39,071 nt of DNA from Thermoleophilia bacterium (GCA_014874175.1 JACWAD010000081.1:1-39071), one strand, 5' to 3'; counted from the stretch's first letter, positions 1 through 8,729 are shown. Notes: generated by a model from the letters alone, not told the origin. Numbers and translations: made by a program.

Positions 1-2
1 AT

Positions 3-1478
3 TTGATTGAGCGCATTCCTCTTTATTTTCCCGGGGTAGACATTAAAAAGCTGCCCCTGCGCAATTATCCAGGCGGCTCGGAGGCGGCGCAGCTTCTGGG
101 GCATGTGGGGCAGATAGACCAGCAGGAACTGACTCAGCCACATTTCAAGGGGTACAAGGCTGGCGACGAGGTCGGCAAGGACGGTATTGAGTATGAGTAT
201 GATAAATGGTTAAAAGGCGTCAACGGCGGCACGGAAATTGAAGTTGACGCCAGCGGCCGCCCCAAGAGCGACGCTGCCGGCCAGCCGGTAGAGTTAAACA
301 GCAAGGCGGCAATCCCCGGCAACGATGTCGTTCTTACCATCGACAGCCACCTCCAGCAGGTGACCGAGCAGGCTTTGGCGCAGGGCGTCGACCTTGCCCG
401 CAGCCTGCACTATCCGGCTTCCGGCGGCGCCGCAGTTGTCATGAACCCGAACAACGGCGAGATACTGGCTATGGCCAGCTATCCCACTTACGATCCATCT
501 GTTTGGGTGGGAGGCATGAGCGATTTACGATACAGCCAGCTCACGGACCCGGGTGCCCATGACCCTCTTTTAAACCGAGCCATCGCCGGACAATATCCGC
601 CTGGCTCAACGTTTAAGTCGATTACCACCATCGCCGGTCTCCAGGATGGATTGATAAACCCCTCTGAAACTGTCAACAGCACCGGCGTCTGGCACGTGCC
701 CGGCGATCCCGGCACAGTCTTTCATGACTGGTCTGCTCTCGGCGTCGTTGACCTGAACCGGGCAATCGTCATGTCCTGTGACACTTATTTTTATGATGTT
801 GGCTACCGCTTTTACAAGGCGAACAGCCAGGGCATACAGCAGTGGGCACGGGAGTTGGGCCTGGGAAATCCCACTGGGATTGATATACCAGGGGAAGCTT
901 CAGGCCGCGTACCGGATCCGGCCTGGAAGCAGAGAGTAGGCCAGACGGCCATCGACAAGATGTGGCTGCCGGGCAACAGCGTCAATATGGCAATCGGCCA
1001 GGGGGATGTCCTGGTGACGCCCCTGCAGATGGCGACCGTTTATTCCGCCATCGCCAACGGTGGCAAGCTGGTTACGCCCCATATTGGCCTCGAGGTGGAA
1101 GATGCGGTAACGCACGCCCGGATTCAGGATCTGCGGCCGCAGACCCCGCCGAAGGATCTGGGCATATCCCCCGACACCATTCAAAGGCTGCACAGTGCCC
1201 TTATCGGGGCAGCCCAGCCGGGTTCCGCCATTGGCGGCGTGTTTGCCGGCTTTCAGCCCCAGATAGCCGGAAAGAGCGGCACATCCCAGGTGGCTGGCAA
1301 AACAGACTACGCCTGGTATGTTGCCTATGCGCCCGCGGCCAATCCTCAGTACGTTGTCGCGGTTCTTGTCGAGCAGGGCGGCGGCGGCGCGGCCGTTGCG
1401 GCGCCGACTGTGAAAAAGATCCTGTCTGCCATTTTCCCGCAGTCGGCGCCGCCGGCCGCAGGCCGGCCGCGGAGGTGA
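3..1478 (+). CDS. mrdA: Penicillin-binding protein 2 (peptidoglycan D,D-transpeptidase), 5'-truncated by window edge
   Basis: This is the elongasome transpeptidase that cross-links peptidoglycan during lateral wall growth, a membrane-anchored enzyme with its catalytic domain outside the cytoplasm. The visible 491 residues hold part of the dimerisation (pedestal) region and the whole transpeptidase domain. The nucleophile motif is GSTFKS (Ser202, Lys205), followed by SCD (258-260) and KSGT (424-427), in the usual order. The N-terminal membrane anchor is missing because the frame is open to the left edge. The TTG at base 3 is therefore an artefact and not a start. The C-terminus ends in a Pro/Arg-rich tail. 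The stop is 4 bp before rodA, the classical mrdA-rodA pair. Assignment is secure; only the 5' end is unknown. Confidence 0.95.
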   Translation: MIERIPLYFPGVDIKKLPLRNYPGGSEAAQLLGHVGQIDQQELTQPHFKGYKAGDEVGKDGIEYEYDKWLKGVNGGTEIEVDASGRPKSDAAGQPVELNSKAAIPGNDVVLTIDSHLQQVTEQALAQGVDLARSLHYPASGGAAVVMNPNNGEILAMASYPTYDPSVWVGGMSDLRYSQLTDPGAHDPLLNRAIAGQYPPGSTFKSITTIAGLQDGLINPSETVNSTGVWHVPGDPGTVFHDWSALGVVDLNRAIVMSCDTYFYDVGYRFYKANSQGIQQWARELGLGNPTGIDIPGEASGRVPDPAWKQRVGQTAIDKMWLPGNSVNMAIGQGDVLVTPLQMATVYSAIANGGKLVTPHIGLEVEDAVTHARIQDLRPQTPPKDLGISPDTIQRLHSALIGAAQPGSAIGGVFAGFQPQIAGKSGTSQVAGKTDYAWYVAYAPAANPQYVVAVLVEQGGGGAAVAAPTVKKILSAIFPQSAPPAAGRPRR

Positions 1479-1482
1479 CAAC

Positions 1483-2643
1483 GTGGAGCTGCGGACTTAC
1501 CTGAGGCATTTTGACTATGCGCTGCTGGCGGCCGTCCTGGGACTTATAGTTTATGGAATGGTAATAATTTACAGCGCTACCCACTCTGACCCCAATTTAT
1601 CAAGTCCCTACTATTACATCAAAATCCAGGCCGTTGCCGCCATCATAGGCGCCATTCTTCTGCTTGTGGTTGCCATGATTGATTTTCGCGGCCTCAGGGC
1701 TTACCGGCTGCACATGTACGGCGGCGTTGTCGGCCTCATGCTGCTGGTGTTTGTCGTGGGCGCGGCCGCGCGGGGCGGGCAGCGCTGGATCGGGCTGGGA
1801 TTCTTCAATTTGCAGCCGTCCGAGGTCGCCAAGGTCGTGATGATCCTGGTGACTTCTTCCTTTCTTGCCAGCCGCCGCCGGGGCGACCTCGAGTCCCGCA
1901 CCACCCTGATTACGCTGGGATACGTTATGCTGCCCGCCCTGCTCGTTTTTCTGCAGCCGGATTTCGGCACCGCCCTGGTGCTCGTCGCCGAGGCGGTGGC
2001 GCTCCTGTTTGTTTACGGAACGCGGCTGCTCCACTTTGTTCTCATGGCCGCCGCCCTGTCGGCAGGACTGCTGTTGATGATTGAGCTCCTGCCCGCCGTT
2101 GGCATCCAGCTGCTCAAGTCCTATCAGATTGACCGCCTGCTCGTTTTCTTACATCCCGGCAACGACCCCGGCGGCGCCGGGTTTCAGCTGCTACAGTCAA
2201 AGATAGCAATTGGCTCCGGCATGCTCACGGGGAAGGGGCTTTACCATGGCACTCAGACACAGCTTAATTTTCTGCCGGAGCATCACACCGATTTTATTTT
2301 TTCAGTCCTGGGAGAGGAGCTGGGTTTTCTGGGAGTGGCGGCGCTGCTGGCTCTTTACGTTGTTATTATCTGGAGGGGTCTGCGGATCGCGATAATCTCG
2401 GGAAGCATGTTTGGCAGCCTGGTCGCCGCCGGTGTTGTCTCAATGCTGGTCTTCCAGGTTTTTGTTAACATAGGCATGACGGTAGGCATCATGCCAATTA
2501 CCGGCATTCCGCTTCCGTTTATGAGTTACGGGGGAAGTTCAATGGTCGCCAATCTGATCGCAGTCGGCCTGCTGGAGAGTGTTCACATACGCAGCCGGCT
2601 GATCGGGGACAGGAGGTATGCGCGTGCGAAAAATGCCGCTTAG
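1483..2643 (+). CDS. rodA: RodA peptidoglycan glycosyltransferase (SEDS family)
   Basis: This polytopic SEDS glycan polymerase works with PBP2 in cell elongation. Its 386 residues contain about ten hydrophobic segments. Family landmarks are visible: the extracellular loop with YQIDRLLVFLHPGNDP, the PEHHTDFIFSVLGEELGF segment that carries the conserved Asp, and the C-terminal signature ITGIPLPFMSYGGSS. It starts with GTG 5 bp after the mrdA stop. SpoVE and FtsW are the alternative SEDS subfamilies, but pairing with a PBP2 and the absence of division genes favour RodA. The 3' end contains AGGAGG, which serves the next gene; the two genes overlap. Confidence 0.95.
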   Translation: MELRTYLRHFDYALLAAVLGLIVYGMVIIYSATHSDPNLSSPYYYIKIQAVAAIIGAILLLVVAMIDFRGLRAYRLHMYGGVVGLMLLVFVVGAAARGGQRWIGLGFFNLQPSEVAKVVMILVTSSFLASRRRGDLESRTTLITLGYVMLPALLVFLQPDFGTALVLVAEAVALLFVYGTRLLHFVLMAAALSAGLLLMIELLPAVGIQLLKSYQIDRLLVFLHPGNDPGGAGFQLLQSKIAIGSGMLTGKGLYHGTQTQLNFLPEHHTDFIFSVLGEELGFLGVAALLALYVVIIWRGLRIAIISGSMFGSLVAAGVVSMLVFQVFVNIGMTVGIMPITGIPLPFMSYGGSSMVANLIAVGLLESVHIRSRLIGDRRYARAKNAA

Positions 2644-3517
2644 CCCTTTTAAAATTGCCGCACTGGCAAGAGAGGCGCGCCGCCTGGCGGAAAGTCCGGG
2701 CCGGGTAGTCATGATGGGCTCGGATGATGAAGCGCTTGCCTCAGTCGGGAGGTCGCTTGCCGCCGGCGCTTCTCCTGAAGCGGCAGCCTATTTGATAGAC
2801 ACCCGCTCCGGTGAAGGCGCCACCATGCCGAAGAAGAATGGCTCGGCCGGGGTGGCGATTGTCGTCGCCGGCAGCGATGATCTTTCTTCCGGCGATCTGG
2901 GCGCACGGCTGGACAAGATTAACAGGGCGGGTGTTCCGGCCGTGGTTGTGCTGACTCAGGCTCCAGGGGTGGAAGTGTCGTTTCCGTCCGCCGGAATAGC
3001 TCCCCGTCGCGTCGTCGGCATGGCTCCCGGCGGAGTCGTGCCGGAAGATGTCCTGGCTGAAGCAGTGGTGAACGCGATGGGCGATGGGGCGGTGCCGCTG
3101 GCCTCCCGCTTGCCCGTACTCAGACAGGAGACTTGCAGGCAGTTGATACGAAAAACGGCGCGCCAGAACGCCGTTGTGGGGGCGCTGTTTTTCCTGCCTG
3201 GATCAGACATGCCGGTCATGACTTTAAACGAGGCAAAAATGGTGATGAAGATTGCAGCGGCCCATAGCGAACCCGTCGGCACCGAGAGGCTGCTGGAGCT
3301 CCTGGGCGTGGCAGGGACCGGTTTCGGCCTCAGGGCTGCCGCCCGCCAAGCGCTGGATTTTATGCCTGGCCCGGGCTGGATCGTCAAAAGCGGGATAGCC
3401 TATAGCGGCACGCGCGCCCTGGGCGAGGCCGCCCAAGCCTATTTTAACGGCCCGGTCCGTGTCACGCCCTCGCGGCTGGCGCCGGCAATCAACAGGGTTA
3501 AAGGACTAAGAGGATAA
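2624..3517 (+). CDS. DUF697-like (YcjF-type) protein of unknown function
   Basis: The protein has about 297 residues. The N-terminal half (up to about residue 150) looks like a degenerate nucleotide-binding fold: alternating strands, V-V-M-M-G-S-D near residue 30, IVVAGSDD near 85. It lacks a clear Walker A. The C-terminal half carries the DUF697-type segment VVGALFFLPGSDMPVMTLNE followed by MVMKIAAAH. This segment is usually linked to a GTPase or a membrane-associated region in other bacteria. An AGGAGG at 2611-2616 is 1 nt before the ATG at 2618 but 7 nt before the in-frame GTG at 2624, so I chose the GTG. The gene overlaps the rodA end by 20 bp, so translation is probably coupled. Function is unknown; a cell-envelope role is only suggested by position. 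Confidence 0.7.
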   Translation: MRKMPLSPFKIAALAREARRLAESPGRVVMMGSDDEALASVGRSLAAGASPEAAAYLIDTRSGEGATMPKKNGSAGVAIVVAGSDDLSSGDLGARLDKINRAGVPAVVVLTQAPGVEVSFPSAGIAPRRVVGMAPGGVVPEDVLAEAVVNAMGDGAVPLASRLPVLRQETCRQLIRKTARQNAVVGALFFLPGSDMPVMTLNEAKMVMKIAAAHSEPVGTERLLELLGVAGTGFGLRAAARQALDFMPGPGWIVKSGIAYSGTRALGEAAQAYFNGPVRVTPSRLAPAINRVKGLRG

Positions 3518-3518
3518 C

Positions 3519-3596
3519 CGTTTCAGTTTCTGGTTCTGGTTTCCGGTTCCGCATGACGAAAGGTTAACTTGAACTGGAAACTGGAAACTTTTTTTT
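3519..3596 (+). repeat. Heptad-type intergenic repeat with inverted arms and a T-run
   Basis: The 82-bp gap between the DUF697 gene and the radical SAM gene consists of CAGTTTCTGGTTCTGG-type sequence followed by its approximate complement, GAACTGGAAACTGGAAACT, and then eight T residues. The right arm has a 7-bp period (GGAAACT twice). The arms could fold as an imperfect stem-loop ending in a U-tract, so it may act as a weak terminator. Related sequence occurs at 5403-5440 and 26636-26668. Confidence 0.55.
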
Positions 3597-3599
3597 ATC

Positions 3600-5366
3600 A
3601 TGACAATTTCATTGAATGACAGGATCGAGCCGTTGCTCGAGCAGGTGGAGAAGCCGGCCCGTTATATCGGCGGCGAGATTGGCAGCGTTGTAAAGAAGGA
3701 ATATTCATGCCGCATCGTCCTTAGCTATCCCGATGTCTACGAAATCGGCACCGCCAATCAGGCTGTGCAGGTAATTTATTCGCTTGTTAATGAGACTACC
3801 TCAGCTTGGGCCCAGCGCGCCTTTTGCCCCTGGACAGACGCAGCCGAGGCAATGCGGAAGATGAAATTGCCCCTGTTTTCGCTTGAGAGCTGGCAACCGG
3901 TCAGGGACGCTGACCTCTGGGGCATTACGATGCAGTTCGAGCTAACCTATACCAATATTCTTGAGCTGCTGGATCTGGCCGGCGTCCCCGCCCGCAGCCG
4001 TAAACGGACCGAAGCTGATCCCATCGTGTTTGGCGGCGGCCCGGCAGCCAGCAATCCCCACCCAATGGCGCCTTTCTTTGACTTTATCATCATTGGCGAT
4101 GGTGAGCTTCTTGTGCCGGAGGTTATCCGCACTTATGAGGAAAACCGGGGGTTATCACGCCAGGAAATCATCAGCAGGATCGCCGGACTGGAAGGCATTT
4201 ACGTCCCCGGGACCGGCCGGCCGGCCGTCAGGGCGGTTGTGCCAGGGCTTTCGCTCAGGGAGACTCCCTTAAAGCCGGTGGTGCCCGTCATGCATTCAGT
4301 ACATGACCGCGCCACGCTGGAAATCATGCGGGGCTGCACCCGGGGCTGCCGCTTTTGCCTGGCGGGTTTCTGGTACAGGCCAGTGCGGGAGCGGCCCTGG
4401 GAAGAGGTGTGCCACGCCGCCGCATGCCTGCTGGAAGCGACAGGGTGCGAGGAAGCGTCTTTAAGCTCGCTGTCGACGACTGATTACAGCAATATTTCCA
4501 CCGTGATCAGGAAGCTGGCCGAGCAGAGTCCGGGACTCACGATCTCTTTGCCATCGTTACGGGTTGATGCTGACGTTTTCCCGTTGCTTCAGCTCATCCC
4601 GGCAAGGAAAGGCTCAATCACGTTCGCTCCTGAAGCCGGCAGCCAGCGCCTGCGGGACGTGATCAACAAGCAGGTGACCAGCAGCGACATCGAGACTGCG
4701 CTGACCGAGGCCTTCAGGCTCGGCTACATCACGGTCAAGCTTTATTTCATGATTGGCCTGCCCGGGGAGACGGAAGCGGACCTTGAGGCGATTGTTGACG
4801 CCGCTGCCACCGCCCGCAGCATTGGCCGAAAGAATGCCCCCGCCCCGGGCCGGCTGCAGATAAACGTCAGCGTCTCGACCTTCGTACCCAAGCCGCATAC
4901 CCCGTTTCAGTGGGAAGGAATGAACAGCCGGGCGGAGCTGCAAAGAAAACAGGGATTCCTCAGGCAGAACGTGCCCCGGAAGCAGATTCGCCTTAGCATG
5001 CATGACATCGGTCCCAGCCTGGTGGAAGGGGCGATTGCCCGCGGCGGCGACATGACTGCAGACGCGATTGAAGCTGCCTGGCGCGCAGGCGCCCGCTTTG
5101 ACGCCTGGACGGAGATGTTTGACCTGGGGGCGTGGCAGCAGGGCTTCAGAGCTATTTCCAGCACGATAGAAACCGAAGCCATGCGGCAGTTCTCTGTTGA
5201 AGGTGCGCTGCCGTGGGATGATATTGACTCGCGCGTTGACAAACAATTCCTTTTGGAGGAAAAGAAGAAGGCGGAAAGGGCCGAGGTCACGCCCGACTGC
5301 CGCCAGACCGGCTGCTATCTATGCGGCGTCTGCGAAGGAGACATTGAGATGCGGGTTGCAGAGTGA
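3600..5366 (+). CDS. TIGR03960-type B12-binding-domain radical SAM protein
   Basis: A 588-residue radical SAM enzyme of unknown substrate. The N-terminal 190 residues form a cobalamin-binding-like Rossmann domain (IVLSYPDVYEIG near 40; IVFGGGPAASNPHP; FIIIGDGE). The [4Fe-4S]/SAM motif is CTRGCRFC (CX3CX2C), near residue 245. The rest of the radical SAM barrel follows (LSSLSTTDYSNI, SLPSLRVDAD, TFAPEAGSQRLRDVINK). The extreme C-terminus has a second cysteine cluster, CRQTGCYLCGVC, which could hold another metal. The family is known to sit next to, or fused to, the TIGR03936 protein upstream of RNase E/G and L21/L27, exactly as here. The ATG at 3600 follows a T-rich stretch with no clear Shine-Dalgarno. 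Family call is secure; reaction unknown. Confidence 0.88.
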   Translation: MTISLNDRIEPLLEQVEKPARYIGGEIGSVVKKEYSCRIVLSYPDVYEIGTANQAVQVIYSLVNETTSAWAQRAFCPWTDAAEAMRKMKLPLFSLESWQPVRDADLWGITMQFELTYTNILELLDLAGVPARSRKRTEADPIVFGGGPAASNPHPMAPFFDFIIIGDGELLVPEVIRTYEENRGLSRQEIISRIAGLEGIYVPGTGRPAVRAVVPGLSLRETPLKPVVPVMHSVHDRATLEIMRGCTRGCRFCLAGFWYRPVRERPWEEVCHAAACLLEATGCEEASLSSLSTTDYSNISTVIRKLAEQSPGLTISLPSLRVDADVFPLLQLIPARKGSITFAPEAGSQRLRDVINKQVTSSDIETALTEAFRLGYITVKLYFMIGLPGETEADLEAIVDAAATARSIGRKNAPAPGRLQINVSVSTFVPKPHTPFQWEGMNSRAELQRKQGFLRQNVPRKQIRLSMHDIGPSLVEGAIARGGDMTADAIEAAWRAGARFDAWTEMFDLGAWQQGFRAISSTIETEAMRQFSVEGALPWDDIDSRVDKQFLLEEKKKAERAEVTPDCRQTGCYLCGVCEGDIEMRVAE

Positions 5367-5402
5367 CCATTCCAATGCTTGAGTTGGTCTGGAATTCCTC
5401 GG

Positions 5403-5440
5403 CCTTCTTGAACCCGGAACCGGAACTTTGAACTTTAACT
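5403..5440 (+). repeat. Heptad-type intergenic repeat overlapping the start of the TIGR03936 gene
   Basis: The sequence runs TTGAACCCGGAACCGG then AACTTTGAACTTTAACT, with units of 6-7 bp (CGGAAC, TTTGAAC). It belongs to the same style of repeat as 3519-3596 and 26636-26668. The in-frame TTG that opens the next reading frame lies inside it. Confidence 0.5.
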
Positions 5441-6117
5441 ACCGAATGCAGTTCTCAAAAACGGGGCGAGCCAGGTTTATCGCCCATCTTGATACCCTCA
5501 GCCTGCTGGTGCGGGCGATCAGGCGGACGGGATACCAGCTGGCGTTCACGGAGGGCATGCGCCCCAAGCCCATTCTCAGCCTGGCGATGCCACTCGGGGT
5601 TGGCGTTGAAGGGGAGGACGAAATCTGCGATTTTGCCCTTAGGCAGCGGGTGCCGTTGGACGAGTTTTCACGCAGGCTGAGCCGGCAGCTGCCGGAGGGA
5701 ATCATTTTCAAGTCCGTCGCTCCCTGTTACGAGCGCAGCAAGTCGGCCTCCCGGGTGGCGTCCGTGTCCTACCGGGTTGAGTTTCCGGGCGGTGAAGACT
5801 GGGAGGAAGCCGCAGCCAGATACAACCGCGAGAAAGAGCTGGTGACTCTAAGGAAACGTCCCAAGGGAGACAAGAACGTTGATGTTAAGAGGTATGTTGA
5901 CAAAGTTGGCATAGGCAGGGAAGGCTGCCTGGAGTTTGACATGAGGGTGACATCCGGCGGCACGGCCCGCCCGGAAGAAGTGATCAGGCTGCTGGAAGAA
6001 TTTGCGGGTCGCAAATCAGGCAGATACAGAATAGTTCGTACCGCCGTCATCCTGGACAGGGAAAAGCCGCCCCGGCCAAACGGGCGGCCCGGGCGCAGCC
6101 GGCGCCTTCACCGCTAG
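5428..6117 (+). CDS. TIGR03936/DUF2344 radical-SAM-associated protein
   Basis: A 229-residue partner of the preceding B12/radical SAM enzyme. In many genomes the two are fused or adjacent. Characteristic features are FSKTGRARFIAHLDTL at the N-terminus and AFTEGMRPKPILSLAMPLGVGVEGEDEICDF at 38-70. No cysteine cluster is present, so it is probably a substrate-binding or accessory subunit and not a catalyst. The usable start is TTG at 5428, inside the intergenic repeat. An upstream start could not be found, because the frame reads into repeat sequence. The C-terminus is very basic (PPRPNGRPGRSRRLHR), compatible with RNA contact, which is inference. The next gene is the RNA nuclease rng. Confidence 0.83.
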   Translation: MNFNYRMQFSKTGRARFIAHLDTLSLLVRAIRRTGYQLAFTEGMRPKPILSLAMPLGVGVEGEDEICDFALRQRVPLDEFSRRLSRQLPEGIIFKSVAPCYERSKSASRVASVSYRVEFPGGEDWEEAAARYNREKELVTLRKRPKGDKNVDVKRYVDKVGIGREGCLEFDMRVTSGGTARPEEVIRLLEEFAGRKSGRYRIVRTAVILDREKPPRPNGRPGRSRRLHR

Positions 6118-6161
6118 CAACAGGCAAAAAGCCGCTGTTTCATTCCGGATTCCGGGCGCGG

Positions 6162-6167
6162 TATAAT
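6162..6167 (+). promoter_or_regulatory. Candidate -10 element in the 212-bp leader of the RNase E/G gene
   Basis: The gap 6118-6329 contains a perfect TATAAT. The -35 region 17-18 nt upstream is poor (TTTCAT), so this is only a possible promoter. It would give a leader of about 155 nt before rng. I see no gene in the gap; the rest is mixed sequence with short GC-rich dyads. Confidence 0.35.
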
Positions 6168-6329
6168 TCCGGTTTGCCGGCGAAAGAAACTCCAGGGCCT
6201 GGCGGTCGTTTCCATCGGGCAGCTTTAGGGAATTCTCTGACCGCCGGGCGGGCAGAAGAAACAATCAGGTTTATAAATTTTTGAGCAGGTTGTTTATTTT
6301 TCAGCCTGCAGTTCAGGAAAGGTTGAAAT

Positions 6330-8093
6330 ATGGCCACTCGCGCCAAGCAAATCCTGGTGAGCACCGAGCCAGGCGAGACCAGGGTCGCAATCCTCGAAAA
6401 CGGCCGGCTGTGCGAAATCTATGTCGAGCGCAAGGGGCGGCGGCAGCTGGCCGGCAACATTTACAAAGGCAAGGTTGAAAACGTCCTTCCCGGGATGGAG
6501 GCGGCGTTTGTCGACATCGGGCTGGAGAAGAACGGTTTTCTCTACGTGGAAGAGGTGATGGTCCACGAGAATCCTGACAAACGGCCCAAGAAAATCACGC
6601 AAATGCTTAAGTCAGGCCAGGAGATACTCGTCCAGATCGTCAAGGATCCGATGGGAACGAAAGGCGCGCGCCTGACTACCCAGCTGTCCATCCCCGGCCA
6701 TTTTATTGTTTATATTCCTGACGGCGAGGGTGTAGGCGTATCCCGCCGGCTACCTGACGAAGAGCGGCTGCGGCTGCGGCAGATCTGCCGGGAGCTGGAT
6801 GTTGGCAAAGCCGGCCTGATCGTGCGTACCGCCGCCGAGGGCGTCTCAAAACGCGATCTCGCCAATGACCTCAAGTTCCTGAAGAAGATGTGGCAGACAG
6901 TACGGGGCCGCGAGAAGGCAACCAAGGCCCCGGCTCTGCTTTACTCGGAAATGGAGGTCTCGCTCAAGGTCCTGCGCGACGTTTTCAATGAGAGCCACCG
7001 CCAGATCCTTGTTGATTCACAGAAAGAATATGACAAGATGCGCTCTTTTCTGAAAAAGACTTCTCCGGAACTGGTAAGCCGTGTGGAGCTGTACCAGGGC
7101 AGCGCCCCCCTGATGGAGACATACGGCGTCGATGAGGAGATGAAACTGGCGCTGGAAAAGCGCGTCGATCTGCCCAGCGGCGGCTACCTTGTCATCGAGG
7201 AGACTGAGGCCATGACCATCATCGATGTTAATACCGGCCGTTATGTGGGACGGACCAGGCTGGAAGACACGATTGTCAGGACCAATATGGAAGCCTGCAA
7301 GGAAGTCGTCCGCCAGTTGAGGCTGCGGGACATCGGCGGCATCATCATCATTGACTTTATTGACATGACGCGCGCGCGCAACCGCCAGCAGGTGCTGGAG
7401 ACGCTTGACCGGGAGCTTGAGACAGACCGGACAAAAACCTATATCGTCGAGCTGTCGCCGCTGGGGCTGGTGGAAATGACCCGGCAGAACGTCACGGAGG
7501 GGCTGCGCGACATCCTTACAAAAACCTGCCCCACCTGCAACGGGGAAGGCGTGATTGTCTCCGAAGAGACGATGGCGATTGACATCGAGCGGCGGCTCAG
7601 GCGGCTGGCTGCTTCATCCGCCAGCGAGGCTTTCCTGGTGGAGGTGCATCCAAAAGTGGCGGCGATGCTTATTGGCCAGGGAGGCGTCAAGCTGAAAGAG
7701 CTTGAGCAGGAGACGGGCAAATATTTCAGCTTCGAGGGCCTGGACATCATTCCAATCGAAACATTTGAAATCACCGCCGAAGGCAGCCGCGAAGCGATCC
7801 AGCGGGCTTCGCTGCCAGTGGCCGAAGGCGATGAGGTCCGGCTCAGAATTGAAGAGCCGCATATGTACAACCCCTCAGACGCAATCGCAAAGATTGACGG
7901 TTACGTGGTAAGCATCGCCGGAGCCAGCGGCATGGTGGGCGAAGACAGGAAAATACGGATAGACAGCGTTACCAGGACTTGCGCGTATGGCACGGTTGTC
8001 ACGGAAGAGAAGAAAGAAGAGAAACCTGCAGGCGAGGAGGAGCCCGAAGAAGCCGAGGTTCCCAAGCGGCAGGACTACGGGCTGAAGAAGTAA
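6330..8093 (+). CDS. rng: Ribonuclease E/G family endoribonuclease
   Basis: This endonuclease cleaves single-stranded, AU-rich RNA in mRNA decay and rRNA/tRNA processing. The 587 residues give an S1 domain at about 38-120 (GNIYKGKVENVLPGMEAAFVDIG), then the 5'-sensor/RNase H-like region and the DNase I-like catalytic domain. The magnesium ligands are visible as IIDVNTG (Asp299) and IIIIDFIDM (Asp342/Asp345). The zinc-link CPTC (Cys400, Cys403) is present. After about residue 500 only a short acidic tail follows, so the long degradosome scaffold of proteobacterial RNase E is absent. ATG 6330 has an upstream GGAAAGG. The gene lies between the radical-SAM pair and rplU-rpmA, the conserved actinobacterial order. 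Confidence 0.95.
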   Translation: MATRAKQILVSTEPGETRVAILENGRLCEIYVERKGRRQLAGNIYKGKVENVLPGMEAAFVDIGLEKNGFLYVEEVMVHENPDKRPKKITQMLKSGQEILVQIVKDPMGTKGARLTTQLSIPGHFIVYIPDGEGVGVSRRLPDEERLRLRQICRELDVGKAGLIVRTAAEGVSKRDLANDLKFLKKMWQTVRGREKATKAPALLYSEMEVSLKVLRDVFNESHRQILVDSQKEYDKMRSFLKKTSPELVSRVELYQGSAPLMETYGVDEEMKLALEKRVDLPSGGYLVIEETEAMTIIDVNTGRYVGRTRLEDTIVRTNMEACKEVVRQLRLRDIGGIIIIDFIDMTRARNRQQVLETLDRELETDRTKTYIVELSPLGLVEMTRQNVTEGLRDILTKTCPTCNGEGVIVSEETMAIDIERRLRRLAASSASEAFLVEVHPKVAAMLIGQGGVKLKELEQETGKYFSFEGLDIIPIETFEITAEGSREAIQRASLPVAEGDEVRLRIEEPHMYNPSDAIAKIDGYVVSIAGASGMVGEDRKIRIDSVTRTCAYGTVVTEEKKEEKPAGEEEPEEAEVPKRQDYGLKK

Positions 8094-8116
8094 ATGTTAC
8101 ACTTCAATCTGTACTT

Positions 8117-8125
8117 TGTTATAAT
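8117..8125 (+). promoter_or_regulatory. Extended -10 promoter candidate for rplU-rpmA
   Basis: TGTTATAAT (TG-N-TATAAT) lies 24 bp after the rng stop. It would give a leader of about 210 nt before rplU. No good -35 is present at 16-18 nt, which is tolerated by extended -10 promoters. Confidence 0.5.
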
Positions 8126-8213
8126 CGCAAAGGCTTGAGTTAAGCGACACACCTGAGTTAACAGGATGGGCATAAATTTTCTGCTCATACAACTGCTCAG
8201 GTTCGCAGGAAAA

Positions 8214-8330
8214 ATGTCATTCTGAGTAGCCCTATCGGCTCCGCTCAGGGCAGGCTCCGGCGACGAAGAAACTGGATCTTTAGCCCTATTAAGCCCAGGA
8301 TGACACAGGACCTGAGTCATTGGGAACCTG
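8214..8330 (+). repeat. Dispersed intergenic repeat copy in the rplU leader
   Basis: Sequence of the type GTCATTCTGAG ... CTCAGGGCAGGCTCC ... GGATCTTTAG ... CCAGGATGACA. Its segments recur, partly in inverted order, at 9301-9358 and 26551-26612. This TGTCATTCTGAG/AGGATGACA pattern is typical of short non-coding dispersed repeats with terminal inversions. A related CTGAGTTAACAGGATG lies just upstream at about 8150. The copy sits inside the probable 5' leader of the L21 operon. Confidence 0.55.
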
Positions 8331-8345
8331 GAGCTTGGTTTTTTT

Positions 8346-8729
8346 ATGTACGCAGTCATTGACACAGGCGGCAAACAATACAGGGTCGAAAAAGGCGACG
8401 ATATAATTGTTGACCGCCTTGGCCTTGCGGAGGGCAAGGCTGTGTCTTTTAAGCCAGTGCTGCTGGGTGGCGGCAAAGCCGCCACAACCGCTGCTGAGCT
8501 TAAAGGCGCGCGGGTCAAAGCCAGAGTGGAGGAACATCTGCTGGGAAAAAAGATCCGGGTTTTCAAGTACAAGCCCAAGAAGACTTACAAGCGAATGCGC
8601 GGTCATCGCAGCCGCCTGTCGCGGATTAGAGTCCAGTCCATCACCGCGGCTTCGTCCAGAAAAAAGCCGGAAGCGGCTGCAAAGACCGAGCCGGAGAAGA
8701 AAGCAGAAAAAAGGGCAAAAGCGGAATAA
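8346..8729 (+). CDS. rplU: 50S ribosomal protein L21
   Basis: Large-subunit protein that binds 23S rRNA. The N-terminus MYAVIDTGGKQYRVEKGDDI and the C-terminal signature KPKKTYKRMRGHRS are diagnostic. At 127 residues it is about 25 longer than the common 102-105. The excess is a Lys/Ala/Glu-rich tail after residue 100, probably unstructured. ATG 8346 follows GGAG at a rather long spacing and a T-run. The gene is co-linear with rpmA, 61 bp downstream. Confidence 0.97.
   Translation: MYAVIDTGGKQYRVEKGDDIIVDRLGLAEGKAVSFKPVLLGGGKAATTAAELKGARVKARVEEHLLGKKIRVFKYKPKKTYKRMRGHRSRLSRIRVQSITAASSRKKPEAAAKTEPEKKAEKRAKAE

Noticed and set aside
4614-5246. 210-aa minus-strand ORF inside the radical SAM gene
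   Set aside because: A shadow ORF in high-GC DNA, with no domain and no expression signals. The same holds for the other long antisense ORFs (for example 900-1481, 9555-10400, 20695-21543, 32796-33635).
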